In this document: in pieces, positions 7,300-15,633 of the stretch
Numbering within the stretch: position 1 is the stretch's first letter
Layout: each line of letters starts with the position of its first letter
Source of the DNA: Candidatus Susulua stagnicola
GTDB taxonomy: Bacteria; Omnitrophota; Gorgyraeia; Duberdicusellales; 4484-171
DNA: 20,201 bases
Reading direction: 5' to 3'
Assembly: GCA_030765735.1 (NCBI GenBank)
Contig: JAVCBZ010000010.1
Location: 1 to 20,201, forward strand
Translations under genes and position numbers: made by a program
The notes under the pieces: generated by a model
Told to the model about the DNA's origin: nothing
Databases searched by the model: none
Seen by the model: the letters and a program-made list of their open reading frames with translations, nothing else

Positions 7300-8375
7300 T
7301 AGCAAACCTCTTGATATATTTTTTCGGTTTCTATTGCCATTTGATGACTTGAAAATCTTAAAACATCTGCTTTAGCCTGTTGAACAATTTTTTGCCTCAA
7401 ATTGCTATTCAGCATAATCTCTTCTATTTTATCAACTAAAGCAAAACTATCATAATCATAAAAAAGAAGACCATTCTCCCTATCATTGATAACCTCAGCA
7501 ATACCACCAGTGTTATAGCCAATAACCGGAACATCTTTGATAAACGCTTCTAAAATTGAATATCCAAAACCCTCTTTAACTGAAGGCATCAATAACAAAT
7601 CTATAATATCCAGAAATTGATTAGGTGTGCAGTCAATGAATTTGACTCTTTTCTCTAACTTTTCTTGCTTTAAATAAGCTCTTAATTTATCATCTAATTT
7701 ACCTCTTCCGGAAACTAATAAATAAACATTCTTGCGTTTAGAAGAAAGCTTAGCAATTGCATCAACAGCTAAAAAATGGCCTTTTTCTTGAGAAACTCTA
7801 CCAAGAATACCAATTAAATAATATTCCTTCCCAAAACCCCAATCCTGTTTAATAGCCTCTTTAGTCGAAAACTCATTACTGTCTATATCTATCCCGTTAT
7901 AGACCACTCTTATTTTTTCTTGATCTATGTTTAAATCTTTTATTAAATGCTTCTTTACTGCTTTGCTTACAGCGATGCTCCTTATTCCTGAGAATTTAAG
8001 CAACTTTCTAAAAATTGACTTGCGATAGAATCCATGATAACCACCTATATATGGAATTTTAAATTGCTTGTAAATTAAAAATCCTAAAAGCTGAGTTACT
8101 CTAGTATTACAATGAACTAAATCAAAGTTCTCTTGTTTAATTACTCTTCGCAAAGCCAAAAAAGAAAATAATATTTTTAAGCTACAAATAGATTTTGTTT
8201 TAATTGGAATATACTTATATTTTACACCACTTGCCTCTAATCTAGCAATCCACTCTCCACTGCTACAAGCAACCCAAACATTATGGTTTTGTCTCCTCAA
8301 AGATGAGCTCAGATTAAGCACATAGCGAGAGAGTCCTCCAGGATTAAGATGAGTAGTCAAGATTAAAATATTCAT
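7299..8375 (-). CDS. GT4 family (GT-B) glycosyltransferase
   Basis: Retaining glycosyltransferase of family 4, 358 residues, likely acting on LPS core or another surface glycan in the cytoplasm. It has the N-terminal glycine-rich loop NPGGLSRYV (11-19), the inter-domain VVYNGID segment (157-163), GILGRVSQEKG (189-199) and the donor-binding E-x7-E motif with E268 and E276 (EGFGYSILE), followed by VIGYNTGGIAEVI. No membrane segment is obvious. The gene starts directly at the edge of an imperfect inverted repeat and has no recognisable ribosome-binding site. Its stop overlaps the deacetylase start. The sugar specificity cannot be inferred. Confidence 0.9.
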   Translation of the reverse strand: MNILILTTHLNPGGLSRYVLNLSSSLRRQNHNVWVACSSGEWIARLEASGVKYKYIPIKTKSICSLKILFSFLALRRVIKQENFDLVHCNTRVTQLLGFLIYKQFKIPYIGGYHGFYRKSIFRKLLKFSGIRSIAVSKAVKKHLIKDLNIDQEKIRVVYNGIDIDSNEFSTKEAIKQDWGFGKEYYLIGILGRVSQEKGHFLAVDAIAKLSSKRKNVYLLVSGRGKLDDKLRAYLKQEKLEKRVKFIDCTPNQFLDIIDLLLMPSVKEGFGYSILEAFIKDVPVIGYNTGGIAEVINDRENGLLFYDYDSFALVDKIEEIMLNSNLRQKIVQQAKADVLRFSSHQMAIETEKIYQEVC

Positions 8376-8376
8376 A

Positions 8377-8494
8377 AATAAGGATAAAAGATTAAGGTTA
8401 AAGGATAAAATAAGATACTATATACCATCGCCTACGTGAAGTCTCTATGCTCTCTCTTCATTTTTGCCTTTTTCCTTCTACCTTATACCTTTAT
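8377..8494. repeat. imperfect inverted repeat filling the gap between the GT4-GT9 fusion and the GT4 gene
   Basis: This is the only gap over 100 bases inside the long LPS block, and no gene is seen in it. Its two ends, read inward on opposite strands, align over about 36 columns with roughly two thirds identity and one gap. Both begin AATAA(A)GG and carry repeated AAGG runs and an A-rich end. The right arm includes the stop codon of the upstream gene and the left arm reaches to within two bases of the downstream ATG. The core (about 8415-8455) is unrelated. It could be a MITE-like element or an RNA hairpin, but AAGG-rich low complexity may explain part of the similarity. Confidence 0.4.
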
Positions 8495-10605
8495 TTCTTG
8501 AGTATCTCTTTGATTTTAATTAAAACTTTTTGAGGAGAAATCTTAGCTAAGCAAGCATTTTTTTCTTCAAGCCCACACTTTGATCGATAGCAAAAAGAAC
8601 AGGGCATTTTTTCACAGAAAATATAAAGATTATCACTTGAAACTGTATGGCGACTAGGATCAGTAGGACCAAAAAGAGCAATCGTAGGAAGACCTAGCGC
8701 TAAAGACAAATGTAGGCTAGCAGTATCCGGAGTAATGAATAGCTTCAATCTCTTCATTACTTGAGGTAAAGTGCGCAAAGTAGTTTTTCCACAAATATTA
8801 AGTGGTGCAGGAGTAACAGAATTTTCTATTTTTCGAGACTCTTCTTTTGAATCTTCATCTCCAAAAAGAACCACTCGAGAATTACAAAAATTCTTATGAA
8901 TTAAATCTATTAACTTTATAATATTCTCTCGAGGCCAATTTTTTGATTGCCATTTTAAAGATGCTGATATATTTATACCAATAAGATCAGCGGCTGGTAA
9001 AACAATCGAATGTTCTGATTCCTGAGACCAAAAAATTAATTTCTTCTCAACAAATTTGATGCCCAATAGTTGTAATATTCTTTCTTGAGAAACTAACGGT
9101 GAGTCTCGGCGATTATATTTCATTTTTCGAGTTAACAAGAAACCTCCTCGAAGAGAATAACCAAAAGATTGCCGAGGAAAACTCAAGAAAGATATTAAGT
9201 GAGACGCTCGATTATTTTGTAAATCTATTATATAATCAAATGAACGACGCCTTAAAACAGAAGCAATGCTAAAAATATTCTTATGTTTCTTATACTTTTC
9301 CTCCAAGGTAATGACTTCATCAACATAAGGGCAATCATAGAGGAAAGAGCGATATTTCTTAAGAGTTAATAAGCTGATAAAACTTTGTGGAAATTCATCT
9401 CTTAATGCCTTTAAGGAAGGTAAACTTAATATTAAGTCACCTAAAGAAGAAATCTTAATTACTAAAATGCTAGACGTTTCAATGGTTTCTTTATAAACTT
9501 CTTTAGTCTTTAGCAAGCATTCTTCCATTGTATACTTTCGTTCCACATCTTCTCTAGCTTGTTTAACTATCCTTTCAGCAAAATTAAAATCATCTAGTAT
9601 GCTTATAATACCCTTGGATATAGCTAAGCTATCTCCCGGTTCAACTAAAACTCCATTTTTCCCATCTTGGACTATCTCTTTAAATCCTCCTACAGCAGTG
9701 GCAACGACTGGCACACCACAGGCAAAGGCTTCAACAACCACTCTTCCAAAGGACTCTTCAATCACTGAAGGTGCAACTAAAATACGTGCCTTAGATAAAA
9801 TATCTTCAATATCCTGCTTAAGGCCAACGAATTCAACATTATAATTTAAAGAAAAACGATTTACTAAAGTTTTTAAATATTCTAAATATCTTTGCTTAGA
9901 TTTATCTGCTGAACCAACTATCCTTAATTTTAAATAGGGATTAAATCTGACAACTTTCTTAAATCCTTTAATCAAATGCTCATATCCTTTAGACTGAGAG
10001 ATTCGACCAATGCTAACTATATAATTGCTTTCTCTACGATTTTTATAATCAGTAAAATTAAACCGATCTAAATCAACCCAACGGCTTATGATTCTTATTT
10101 TATCCTCTGATGTTCCAAATTTATCACGCATATGACGAGCAGCTACTCTAGAGGGAGCAATAACAAATTTTCCCCATCCCATAACTTCACTAAAAAAACG
10201 ATTTTTATAAATTCCATGAGCAGTAGTAATAAAATGAGCGCGACTGGAACGAGAAGCAAAAAAACTTATCCAACCAGGAACTCGACTACGAGCATGAACA
10301 ATATCTATTTTCTCGTCTTCAATAATCTTCCTTATTTTAGGAACAAGAAAAAAACCAAATAATGATTTTTTATAAACTGGTAAAGTATAATGTTTAATTC
10401 CTAAAGCTTCTAATTCATTTGCTAACTGACCTCCACCGCTTACAATAACCGTAGCAACATCCTTGTCTTTAAAAAATTTAGCTAAATCATAGACCCCCCT
10501 CTCAACACCACCAACACACATTCGAGGAAGGATTTGCATCACTCTCATCCCGTTAGAGATTTTATCTCCATGAGAGATATCTTTGCTATCTCTAACTGGA
10601 CTCAC
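8491..10605 (-). CDS. two-domain glycosyltransferase: GT4 fused to GT9
   Basis: A 704-residue protein with two complete glycosyltransferases in one chain. Residues about 20-375 form a GT4 enzyme: VGGVERGVYD (31-40), SIGRISQSKG (198-207) and an E-x7-E motif at E284/E292 (ESFGRVVVE). Residues about 379-704 form a GT9 heptosyltransferase-type enzyme: LGD (388-390), SASLKWQSKNWP (547-558), TPDTASLHLS (625-634), ALFGPTD and cysteines C669, C672, C677, C685. It may add two successive sugars to one acceptor. The frame is open throughout, with no stop at the junction. The GTG start overlaps the previous stop as GTGA. Residues 3-19 are encoded by a palindromic repeat, and the GT4 domain proper begins at Met20 (10548), an alternative start without a clear ribosome-binding site. 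Confidence 0.88.
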   Translation of the reverse strand: MSPVRDSKDISHGDKISNGMRVMQILPRMCVGGVERGVYDLAKFFKDKDVATVIVSGGGQLANELEALGIKHYTLPVYKKSLFGFFLVPKIRKIIEDEKIDIVHARSRVPGWISFFASRSSRAHFITTAHGIYKNRFFSEVMGWGKFVIAPSRVAARHMRDKFGTSEDKIRIISRWVDLDRFNFTDYKNRRESNYIVSIGRISQSKGYEHLIKGFKKVVRFNPYLKLRIVGSADKSKQRYLEYLKTLVNRFSLNYNVEFVGLKQDIEDILSKARILVAPSVIEESFGRVVVEAFACGVPVVATAVGGFKEIVQDGKNGVLVEPGDSLAISKGIISILDDFNFAERIVKQAREDVERKYTMEECLLKTKEVYKETIETSSILVIKISSLGDLILSLPSLKALRDEFPQSFISLLTLKKYRSFLYDCPYVDEVITLEEKYKKHKNIFSIASVLRRRSFDYIIDLQNNRASHLISFLSFPRQSFGYSLRGGFLLTRKMKYNRRDSPLVSQERILQLLGIKFVEKKLIFWSQESEHSIVLPAADLIGINISASLKWQSKNWPRENIIKLIDLIHKNFCNSRVVLFGDEDSKEESRKIENSVTPAPLNICGKTTLRTLPQVMKRLKLFITPDTASLHLSLALGLPTIALFGPTDPSRHTVSSDNLYIFCEKMPCSFCYRSKCGLEEKNACLAKISPQKVLIKIKEILKK
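10549..10599. repeat. 51-bp palindromic repeat at the 5' end of the GT4-GT9 gene
   Basis: Outer arms CCCGTTAGAGAT (10549-10560) and ATCTCTAACTGG (10588-10599) are inverted copies with one mismatch in 12. A nested 5-base pair, ATCTC (10564-10568) and GAGAT (10574-10578), lies inside. The element begins five bases inside the coding sequence, after the GTG start, and ends just before codon Met20. It is in frame (51 bases, 17 codons) and its translation has no counterpart in GT4 proteins. Shape and size suggest a small dispersed palindromic element inserted at the gene start, but only one copy is visible in this window. Confidence 0.6.
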
Positions 10606-12410
10606 AATATTCTCTCCAAAGCTTTTTTTATTACCGCTTTATTCTTATCAAAAATTAATGAAGTTTTTAACTTTATTGCACTTATATTGTAAGGTTTTCT
10701 TAAAAAACTTATTTCTTCACCCATTGATCCCAAGAAAACTTTGCGTTTATCATCTTCAGGCTCAAAAAAAACACAAACACATGGTTTTCGTAAAGATGCT
10801 ATTTCTGAAACCATAGAAATGCTCTCACTACTTATAAGAACAATATCGGCTAGTCCACCAAAACCTTCAAACACAAAATCATAATTAGTTTTATTAGCTA
10901 TAACTAAAGCTTCTAGACGTTTAAAACCAGTTACTTCTTTTTCTAAATAATCTTCAACTTCTCTAGGAGTACGTCGCGAGGTGCTAATAAGGATTTTGTA
11001 TCCTCCTTTTATAGAAAACTCTTTTAATTTTGGAATAAAAAGTTTTACATTCTCTATAAACTCTTCTTTTTCAGAAATTGGACCTCCTAGAAAAAAAGAG
11101 ATCTTTTTATCTTTACTCAATTTAAAAAAATCTTCACAATTTTTTATCTTCTCTTGGAAATTATCAGGATAGAATAAAGCTCCCTTAATCATTACAGCAC
11201 TATCAGCTTGTATTCGATCATGCTCAGGAATAACTGCTAAATCAAACTTTCGCAAAGGTATATTTGGACGCAAGATTGTAATTGATTTCGCTCCCAAATA
11301 AGATGAAAACAGCTTATTAACCGGAGCAATAAAACTTCCAGCGCTTATTATAATATCAGCATAAGTACTATTTAATTCATTCCATGTCCTCTTATCAACT
11401 AAATTAGCTAAACAAAATCCACAGCCAAGACAATGTTTTCCAGAAAAAAAAGCTGTAATATCAGCAAATATTCTCCCAAACCAATTCTTATACTTAACCT
11501 CAATAATCTTGCTTCGCATTTGTGGACCTTCTTCAGATAGTATAGACAATAAAGCTTTTGCTTGTTTAAGATGCCCAGGCTTACCATCGCTTAAAACCAA
11601 AATATCTCGATTTATCTTACGCTTAAAACGCTTATAGTACCAATAATACTCCCAAGGATACTTTTCTAACAATCGCTCATATATTTGATTTAATTCGGTT
11701 AAAACCTCTCTGTCATCCTTGCCTTTCACGTCCATAGGCTCACTTACCTCAAGTAAATGAGAAAAATTATTTTGACGTAGGCAAAAACTAGTATATATTT
11801 TCTTGTTAAATTTTCTGGCTAAATAAACTGCCCCTTTAGGAGTTGGAACTAAATGTGAGAAAAATGGAATTTCTAATGCATCAACCTCAGCGCCTTGATC
11901 GATTACTACCCCAACCATATAACCTTGGTGTATACTTCTGATAAGCTCTTTTAAAGTAAAACATACCTTTACTTTTTCTTGCTGACGCAATTCAACCAAA
12001 AATTTATCTAATCCTTTATGTTTTTGTTGTTGAAAGTATACAGCAAATTTATGTCTCTGTGCCCAACAAGAAATAGCTAACTCCCAATTACCGGCATGAA
12101 TACCTACAAATATCCCTCCTTCAGGATATTTTTCCTCTTTTTCTTTTATAGTTACCTTATCATATATCCTTGAAACAATAAATTGCTCAACAACTGTTAA
12201 GCCAAAATTATTAAAACTCTTTCTTAAAATCAAATGTATTTCACGACCAGTTTTCTCAGGAAATGCTGCCTTTATATTCCGAAAAGAAACTCTTCGTTTA
12301 CGCCCATTAAGATAAAAAGACAAACCGACTAATTTCGCAATAAAAAGCGAAAAGCCTAAAGGCATTTTGATTAAAATCTTTCTTATAAATTTTGCTAAAC
12401 AATACACCAT
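10602..12410 (-). CDS. LpxL/HtrB-type lipid A acyltransferase fused to an ELM1-like domain
   Basis: A 602-residue fusion. Residues about 1-265 are a lysophospholipid-type acyltransferase of the LpxL/HtrB family, which adds a secondary acyl chain to Kdo-lipid A at the inner membrane. The H-x4-E catalytic motif is HAGNWE (105-110), followed by IPFFSHLVPTPKGAVYLA (181-198) and the terminal WYYKRFKRK (257-265). Residues about 269-602 match the ELM1 (mitochondrial-fission-like, DUF1022) family: LSDGKPGHLKQAKALL (273-288), a GGP motif near 434, TSRRTP, and SSESISMVSE near 540-550. ELM1 proteins resemble GT-B transferases and often sit by LPS genes in bacteria, with no firm biochemical role known to me. 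The gene starts 2 bases after lpxK ends, and the frame is open across the junction. Confidence 0.88.
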   Translation of the reverse strand: MVYCLAKFIRKILIKMPLGFSLFIAKLVGLSFYLNGRKRRVSFRNIKAAFPEKTGREIHLILRKSFNNFGLTVVEQFIVSRIYDKVTIKEKEEKYPEGGIFVGIHAGNWELAISCWAQRHKFAVYFQQQKHKGLDKFLVELRQQEKVKVCFTLKELIRSIHQGYMVGVVIDQGAEVDALEIPFFSHLVPTPKGAVYLARKFNKKIYTSFCLRQNNFSHLLEVSEPMDVKGKDDREVLTELNQIYERLLEKYPWEYYWYYKRFKRKINRDILVLSDGKPGHLKQAKALLSILSEEGPQMRSKIIEVKYKNWFGRIFADITAFFSGKHCLGCGFCLANLVDKRTWNELNSTYADIIISAGSFIAPVNKLFSSYLGAKSITILRPNIPLRKFDLAVIPEHDRIQADSAVMIKGALFYPDNFQEKIKNCEDFFKLSKDKKISFFLGGPISEKEEFIENVKLFIPKLKEFSIKGGYKILISTSRRTPREVEDYLEKEVTGFKRLEALVIANKTNYDFVFEGFGGLADIVLISSESISMVSEIASLRKPCVCVFFEPEDDKRKVFLGSMGEEISFLRKPYNISAIKLKTSLIFDKNKAVIKKALERIL

Positions 12411-12412
12411 TT

Positions 12413-13429
12413 CTAATTATTTTTTTCTAAACCCTCTTCTATATTTCTTAAAAAATCATCCTGATTCTCTATTTCTAATTTTACCTCTAAAATAAAAATA
12501 TTCAATTTACTATTCCCTAAAGGAAAATGATATTTATCTTTATGTGTAATGATTAGATCATTAATTCCTTTGTTTATCAAATTATCCTCTAACTTATGAA
12601 ATTCATTATTGTTTAATTCATAGTGATCAGGATAAATTATTTTTTCTGCAATATTTAAATTAAGTTCAATCAACTTATTTAAAAATCCTTGAGGATAGCC
12701 TATGGCAGTAAACGCTGCTAACTTTCTGTCTAATAAAAAATCAATTTTGAACCTATTGCCTTTTAAATCCATAAAACTTTTACTCTTGTATTGTGAAGAA
12801 TATATTTTAATTTTCGGCGCAATTTTTAAAATTAAACTTTTTATACTCTCAATATCGTTCATTTCCTCCTTATAGTTAAGAAGTAAAATGTTCGCTCTTT
12901 TTAAAGAACTCAAAGGCTCTCTAAAAGAATAAGCTGGTATCAACCTTAATTTCTTCCGAAAGTCTCTTGGACCCATCATAACAATATCGACATCTCTAGC
13001 CAAACTCCTATGTTGAAAACCATCATCAAGAATAAAAAGATTAAAAGAATTTTCTAACTTTTTTGCTAACCCACTCCTCTTAACTGCCGAAAAAACATGA
13101 CTTATTTTCTCTTTAAGTAATTTTTCCTCATCTTGACCATATCCACGACGTAAAATAGCTACTTTATATTTAGCTGATAAATGCTCATAAAGCCAAATCG
13201 CTAAAGTAGTTTTCCCTGACCCAGACCAAGAAAGATTGCCAATACTAATGACTTTAGCCTTTGAAGTAAAAATAAAAGGAATCTTTGCCTGGTAAAACAA
13301 ATTTCTAATAAATACTCCCGTTCCATAAACTAAAGAAAAAAAACAAAGCAAAAAATAAAAAATTAATTCAAAAAAATTCTTCTGATCGTTCTCTAAAAAA
13401 GCTAAATACCATCTTTTAATTCCTACCAT
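12413..13429 (-). CDS. lpxK: tetraacyldisaccharide 4'-kinase LpxK
   Basis: Phosphorylates the 4' position of the lipid A disaccharide at the inner membrane. The 338 residues show an N-terminal hydrophobic anchor (about 20-40), the LpxK version of the P-loop GNLSWSGSGKTT (64-75), LRRGYG (93-98), the LDDGFQHRSLARDVDIV block (134-150), IPAYSFREPLSSLKRA (164-179), AFTAIGYPQGF and the conserved YPDHYEL segment. The stretch normally found between RGYG and the GDEPLL-like motif (here QDEEKLL at 99-105) is missing, about 25 residues shorter than usual, though the flanking motifs remain. The start follows waaA by 16 bases. The gene order waaA-lpxK-acyltransferase strongly supports the call. Confidence 0.95.
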   Translation of the reverse strand: MVGIKRWYLAFLENDQKNFFELIFYFLLCFFSLVYGTGVFIRNLFYQAKIPFIFTSKAKVISIGNLSWSGSGKTTLAIWLYEHLSAKYKVAILRRGYGQDEEKLLKEKISHVFSAVKRSGLAKKLENSFNLFILDDGFQHRSLARDVDIVMMGPRDFRKKLRLIPAYSFREPLSSLKRANILLLNYKEEMNDIESIKSLILKIAPKIKIYSSQYKSKSFMDLKGNRFKIDFLLDRKLAAFTAIGYPQGFLNKLIELNLNIAEKIIYPDHYELNNNEFHKLEDNLINKGINDLIITHKDKYHFPLGNSKLNIFILEVKLEIENQDDFLRNIEEGLEKNN

Positions 13430-13445
13430 TGTTTTATTTTTGTAT

Positions 13446-14726
13446 TTACTCTCTTGATAAATGTTTTAAGATTATATCTAAATTATTACCTAGGCTCTTC
13501 TTTTCACCTTCAAAAACTTCCTGGCACCGATTGTATAAAGTATTCTTCAATGCTACATCACTTACTAACCCTAGTAACACCTCAGCTAATTCCTCCCGAT
13601 TCCTTACTTTAACACCAGCTCCTTTTTCTAAAACAATCTCTTCAATATCAAGGAAATTGTCCATATTCGGGCCAAAAACGGTCGGTTTAAGAAAATAAAT
13701 TGGCTCTAGAATATTATGCCCACCATTTTTAGATAAACTTCCACCAACAAAACAAATATCAGCTATACTATAAAAATACAATAACTCTCCTATGGTATCA
13801 GCTATAAAAATATTTCTTTTATCTCCAAGGTTCTCGTTAATCTTGCTCATTCTTACCGGATTAAAACTTGCCAACCGAATAAGTTTTTCAATCTTTGAAG
13901 TTCTTTCCGGATGACGCGGAACAATAATTAAAGTAATCCCTCCAGGACTTTTAAAAATATTCTTATAGATATCAATTATAATCTCTTCTTCAGGTTCATG
14001 TGTACTAGCTGCAACTAAAAGCTTATTGCCATCTCGTTTAAGGATAGGATTATATTCCTTTTGCTTTTGATGCAATTTATCACGGTCAATTGAAATGCTC
14101 TCAAACTTCATATTCCCACTAATCACGATTCTTTTAGGATCAGCACCAAGAAAAATAAATCTAGCTTTATAGAGTAAATTCTGAACACCAATATAATTAC
14201 ATTTCCTAAGAACCCCTTTCATAAAAAATCTTATCCAGCGATAACGTTTAAAAGCCTTATCAGAAATTCTTCCATTGATAATAACTATTGGAATATTTTT
14301 TTTCTTTAAACGATAAAAAAGATTGGGCCAAATCTCAGTTTCAACAGCAATAAATATTTTTGGCTTAATTATTCTTATAACTCGTTCAATTATAATCGAA
14401 AAATCAAAAGGGAAAAAAATGACTTTTGCTAAATGTGAATACTGTTTCCTAACGATTCTATTACCAGTTAAGGTTGTAGTTGATATTATTATTGGCAAAT
14501 CTTTAGATTCTTTTAATTTCCTTATTAAGTCCCCAATTAAATTAGCTTCACCAACACTAACAACTTGTATCCAAATCGAGTCCTTTATATCCCCTAGGTT
14601 AATAAACCCTAATTTCTCGCCTAAAGCCTGAAAAGTTATCTTTTTACGATAAAAATATAAAGGCAAATAAAGTATAAGCCCTAAACAAAAAATAATATCA
14701 TAAATCAAGAATAAAATTACTTTCAT
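13446..14726 (-). CDS. waaA: Kdo transferase WaaA (KdtA)
   Basis: Transfers Kdo from CMP-Kdo onto lipid IVA, a GT-B (GT30) enzyme anchored to the inner membrane by its N-terminus. With the start chosen at ATG 14724-14726 the protein has 426 residues, the usual family length, and begins with the expected membrane helix (about 1-25). Key blocks are ALGEKLG (34-40) with the region of the catalytic Glu, VVSVGEANL (55-63), ETEIWPN (129-135), NGRIS (151-155) and GNMKFE. A further in-frame ATG at 14798 would add 24 polar residues and overlap the recombinase gene by 50 bases, which is unlike homologues, so I reject it. The His usual before SVGE is Gln here. The gene follows the recombinase stop by 22 bases. 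Confidence 0.94.
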   Translation of the reverse strand: MKVILFLIYDIIFCLGLILYLPLYFYRKKITFQALGEKLGFINLGDIKDSIWIQVVSVGEANLIGDLIRKLKESKDLPIIISTTTLTGNRIVRKQYSHLAKVIFFPFDFSIIIERVIRIIKPKIFIAVETEIWPNLFYRLKKKNIPIVIINGRISDKAFKRYRWIRFFMKGVLRKCNYIGVQNLLYKARFIFLGADPKRIVISGNMKFESISIDRDKLHQKQKEYNPILKRDGNKLLVAASTHEPEEEIIIDIYKNIFKSPGGITLIIVPRHPERTSKIEKLIRLASFNPVRMSKINENLGDKRNIFIADTIGELLYFYSIADICFVGGSLSKNGGHNILEPIYFLKPTVFGPNMDNFLDIEEIVLEKGAGVKVRNREELAEVLLGLVSDVALKNTLYNRCQEVFEGEKKSLGNNLDIILKHLSRE

Positions 14727-14748
14727 TTTTAAACTACCATCATATTCA

Positions 14749-15630
14749 TTACTTCGCCCTTGGATGAGCTTTTTGATAAACATTCTTAAGAGAGTCAATA
14801 GTCAAATGGGTATAAATCTGAGTAGTAGCTATACTAGAATGTCCTAAGAGCTCCTGTACGCTTCTTAGGTCTGCTCCTCTATTAAGAAGATGAGTCGCAA
14901 AAGAATGCCGAAATGTATGTGGCGAAATCTTAGTAATCATAGCAGCCTTCTTCATATATTTATATATAATATCTCTTACCCCGCGATCAGTTAAAGTCCC
15001 TCGGCGTTTATTCAAAAACAAAGACGAATTATTATCAACACGCATATCAATATAATCCTTCAAACTATTCAATGCTGGCTCACCCAAGGGAAGAAGGCGT
15101 TCTTTTCTTCCCTTTCCTCTGACTTTAGCAATCCCACTTATAAAATCTACATTATCCTTTTTTAAAGAAACCATCTCAGATACCCGAGCTCCAGTTGAAT
15201 AAAGAAATTCTAGAATTGCTTTATCTCTTAGAACTAAGAGTTCTCCACCTTTTGGCAATTTTAACATGATCTCAACTTCTTTCTCAGTTAAAAACTTTGG
15301 CAAAGGCTTATCTAGCCTAGGATAAATTAATGAAGAAGCCGGATTACTTTGGACTAAGCCTTCTCTAAGCATAATCTTAAAGAAACTCTTCATTGTTGAG
15401 ATCTTTCTGGAAAGAGTTCGTTTGCTTAATTTCCTTTCACTCAATCCACTTAAAAATTTTCTTAACAAAAAATAATCAATTCTTTTTATATCTTTACCAC
15501 CACGAGATTCTAAAAAATGTCCAAACTCTTTTAAGTCAGCTGAATAATTGTTAATTGTATGAGGAGAATAATTTTTCTCAATATTTAGATAATTTGTAAA
15601 TCTATCAACATAATGAGAAAAAGGAATCAT
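14749..15630 (-). CDS. xerC: tyrosine recombinase XerC/XerD
   Basis: Site-specific recombinase of the chromosome dimer resolution type, acting at a dif site with FtsK and usually a second Xer. The 293-residue length fits Xer rather than a phage integrase. The N-terminal SAM-like DNA-binding domain spans about 1-100. The catalytic set is complete: R149 (ARVSE), K173, H238 and R241 (HTFRH), H264 (LLGHSS) and nucleophile Y273. A good AGGAG site sits 10 bases before the ATG, and the gene follows topA by 3 bases. XerC versus XerD (or a single-Xer system) cannot be settled from one copy. No dif-like 28-bp site was recognised in the window. Confidence 0.93.
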   Translation of the reverse strand: MIPFSHYVDRFTNYLNIEKNYSPHTINNYSADLKEFGHFLESRGGKDIKRIDYFLLRKFLSGLSERKLSKRTLSRKISTMKSFFKIMLREGLVQSNPASSLIYPRLDKPLPKFLTEKEVEIMLKLPKGGELLVLRDKAILEFLYSTGARVSEMVSLKKDNVDFISGIAKVRGKGRKERLLPLGEPALNSLKDYIDMRVDNNSSLFLNKRRGTLTDRGVRDIIYKYMKKAAMITKISPHTFRHSFATHLLNRGADLRSVQELLGHSSIATTQIYTHLTIDSLKNVYQKAHPRAK

Positions 15631-15633
15631 TGT

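Noticed and set aside
7300..7305. TTG start two codons upstream in the deacetylase gene
   Set aside because: The AGAGG site is only one base away from it, whereas GTG at 7299 has ideal spacing and a TAGTG overlap.
8376..8490. Internal promoter in the gap before the GT4 gene
   Set aside because: TATAGT-like strings occur on the minus strand, but no -35 box lies at a suitable distance.
14323..14631. 102-codon plus-strand open frame
   Set aside because: Antisense to conserved WaaA motifs and without family resemblance.
14727..14798. 24-codon N-terminal extension of waaA
   Set aside because: It overlaps the recombinase coding sequence by 50 bases and places a polar segment before the expected N-terminal membrane helix; ATG 14726 gives the normal length.
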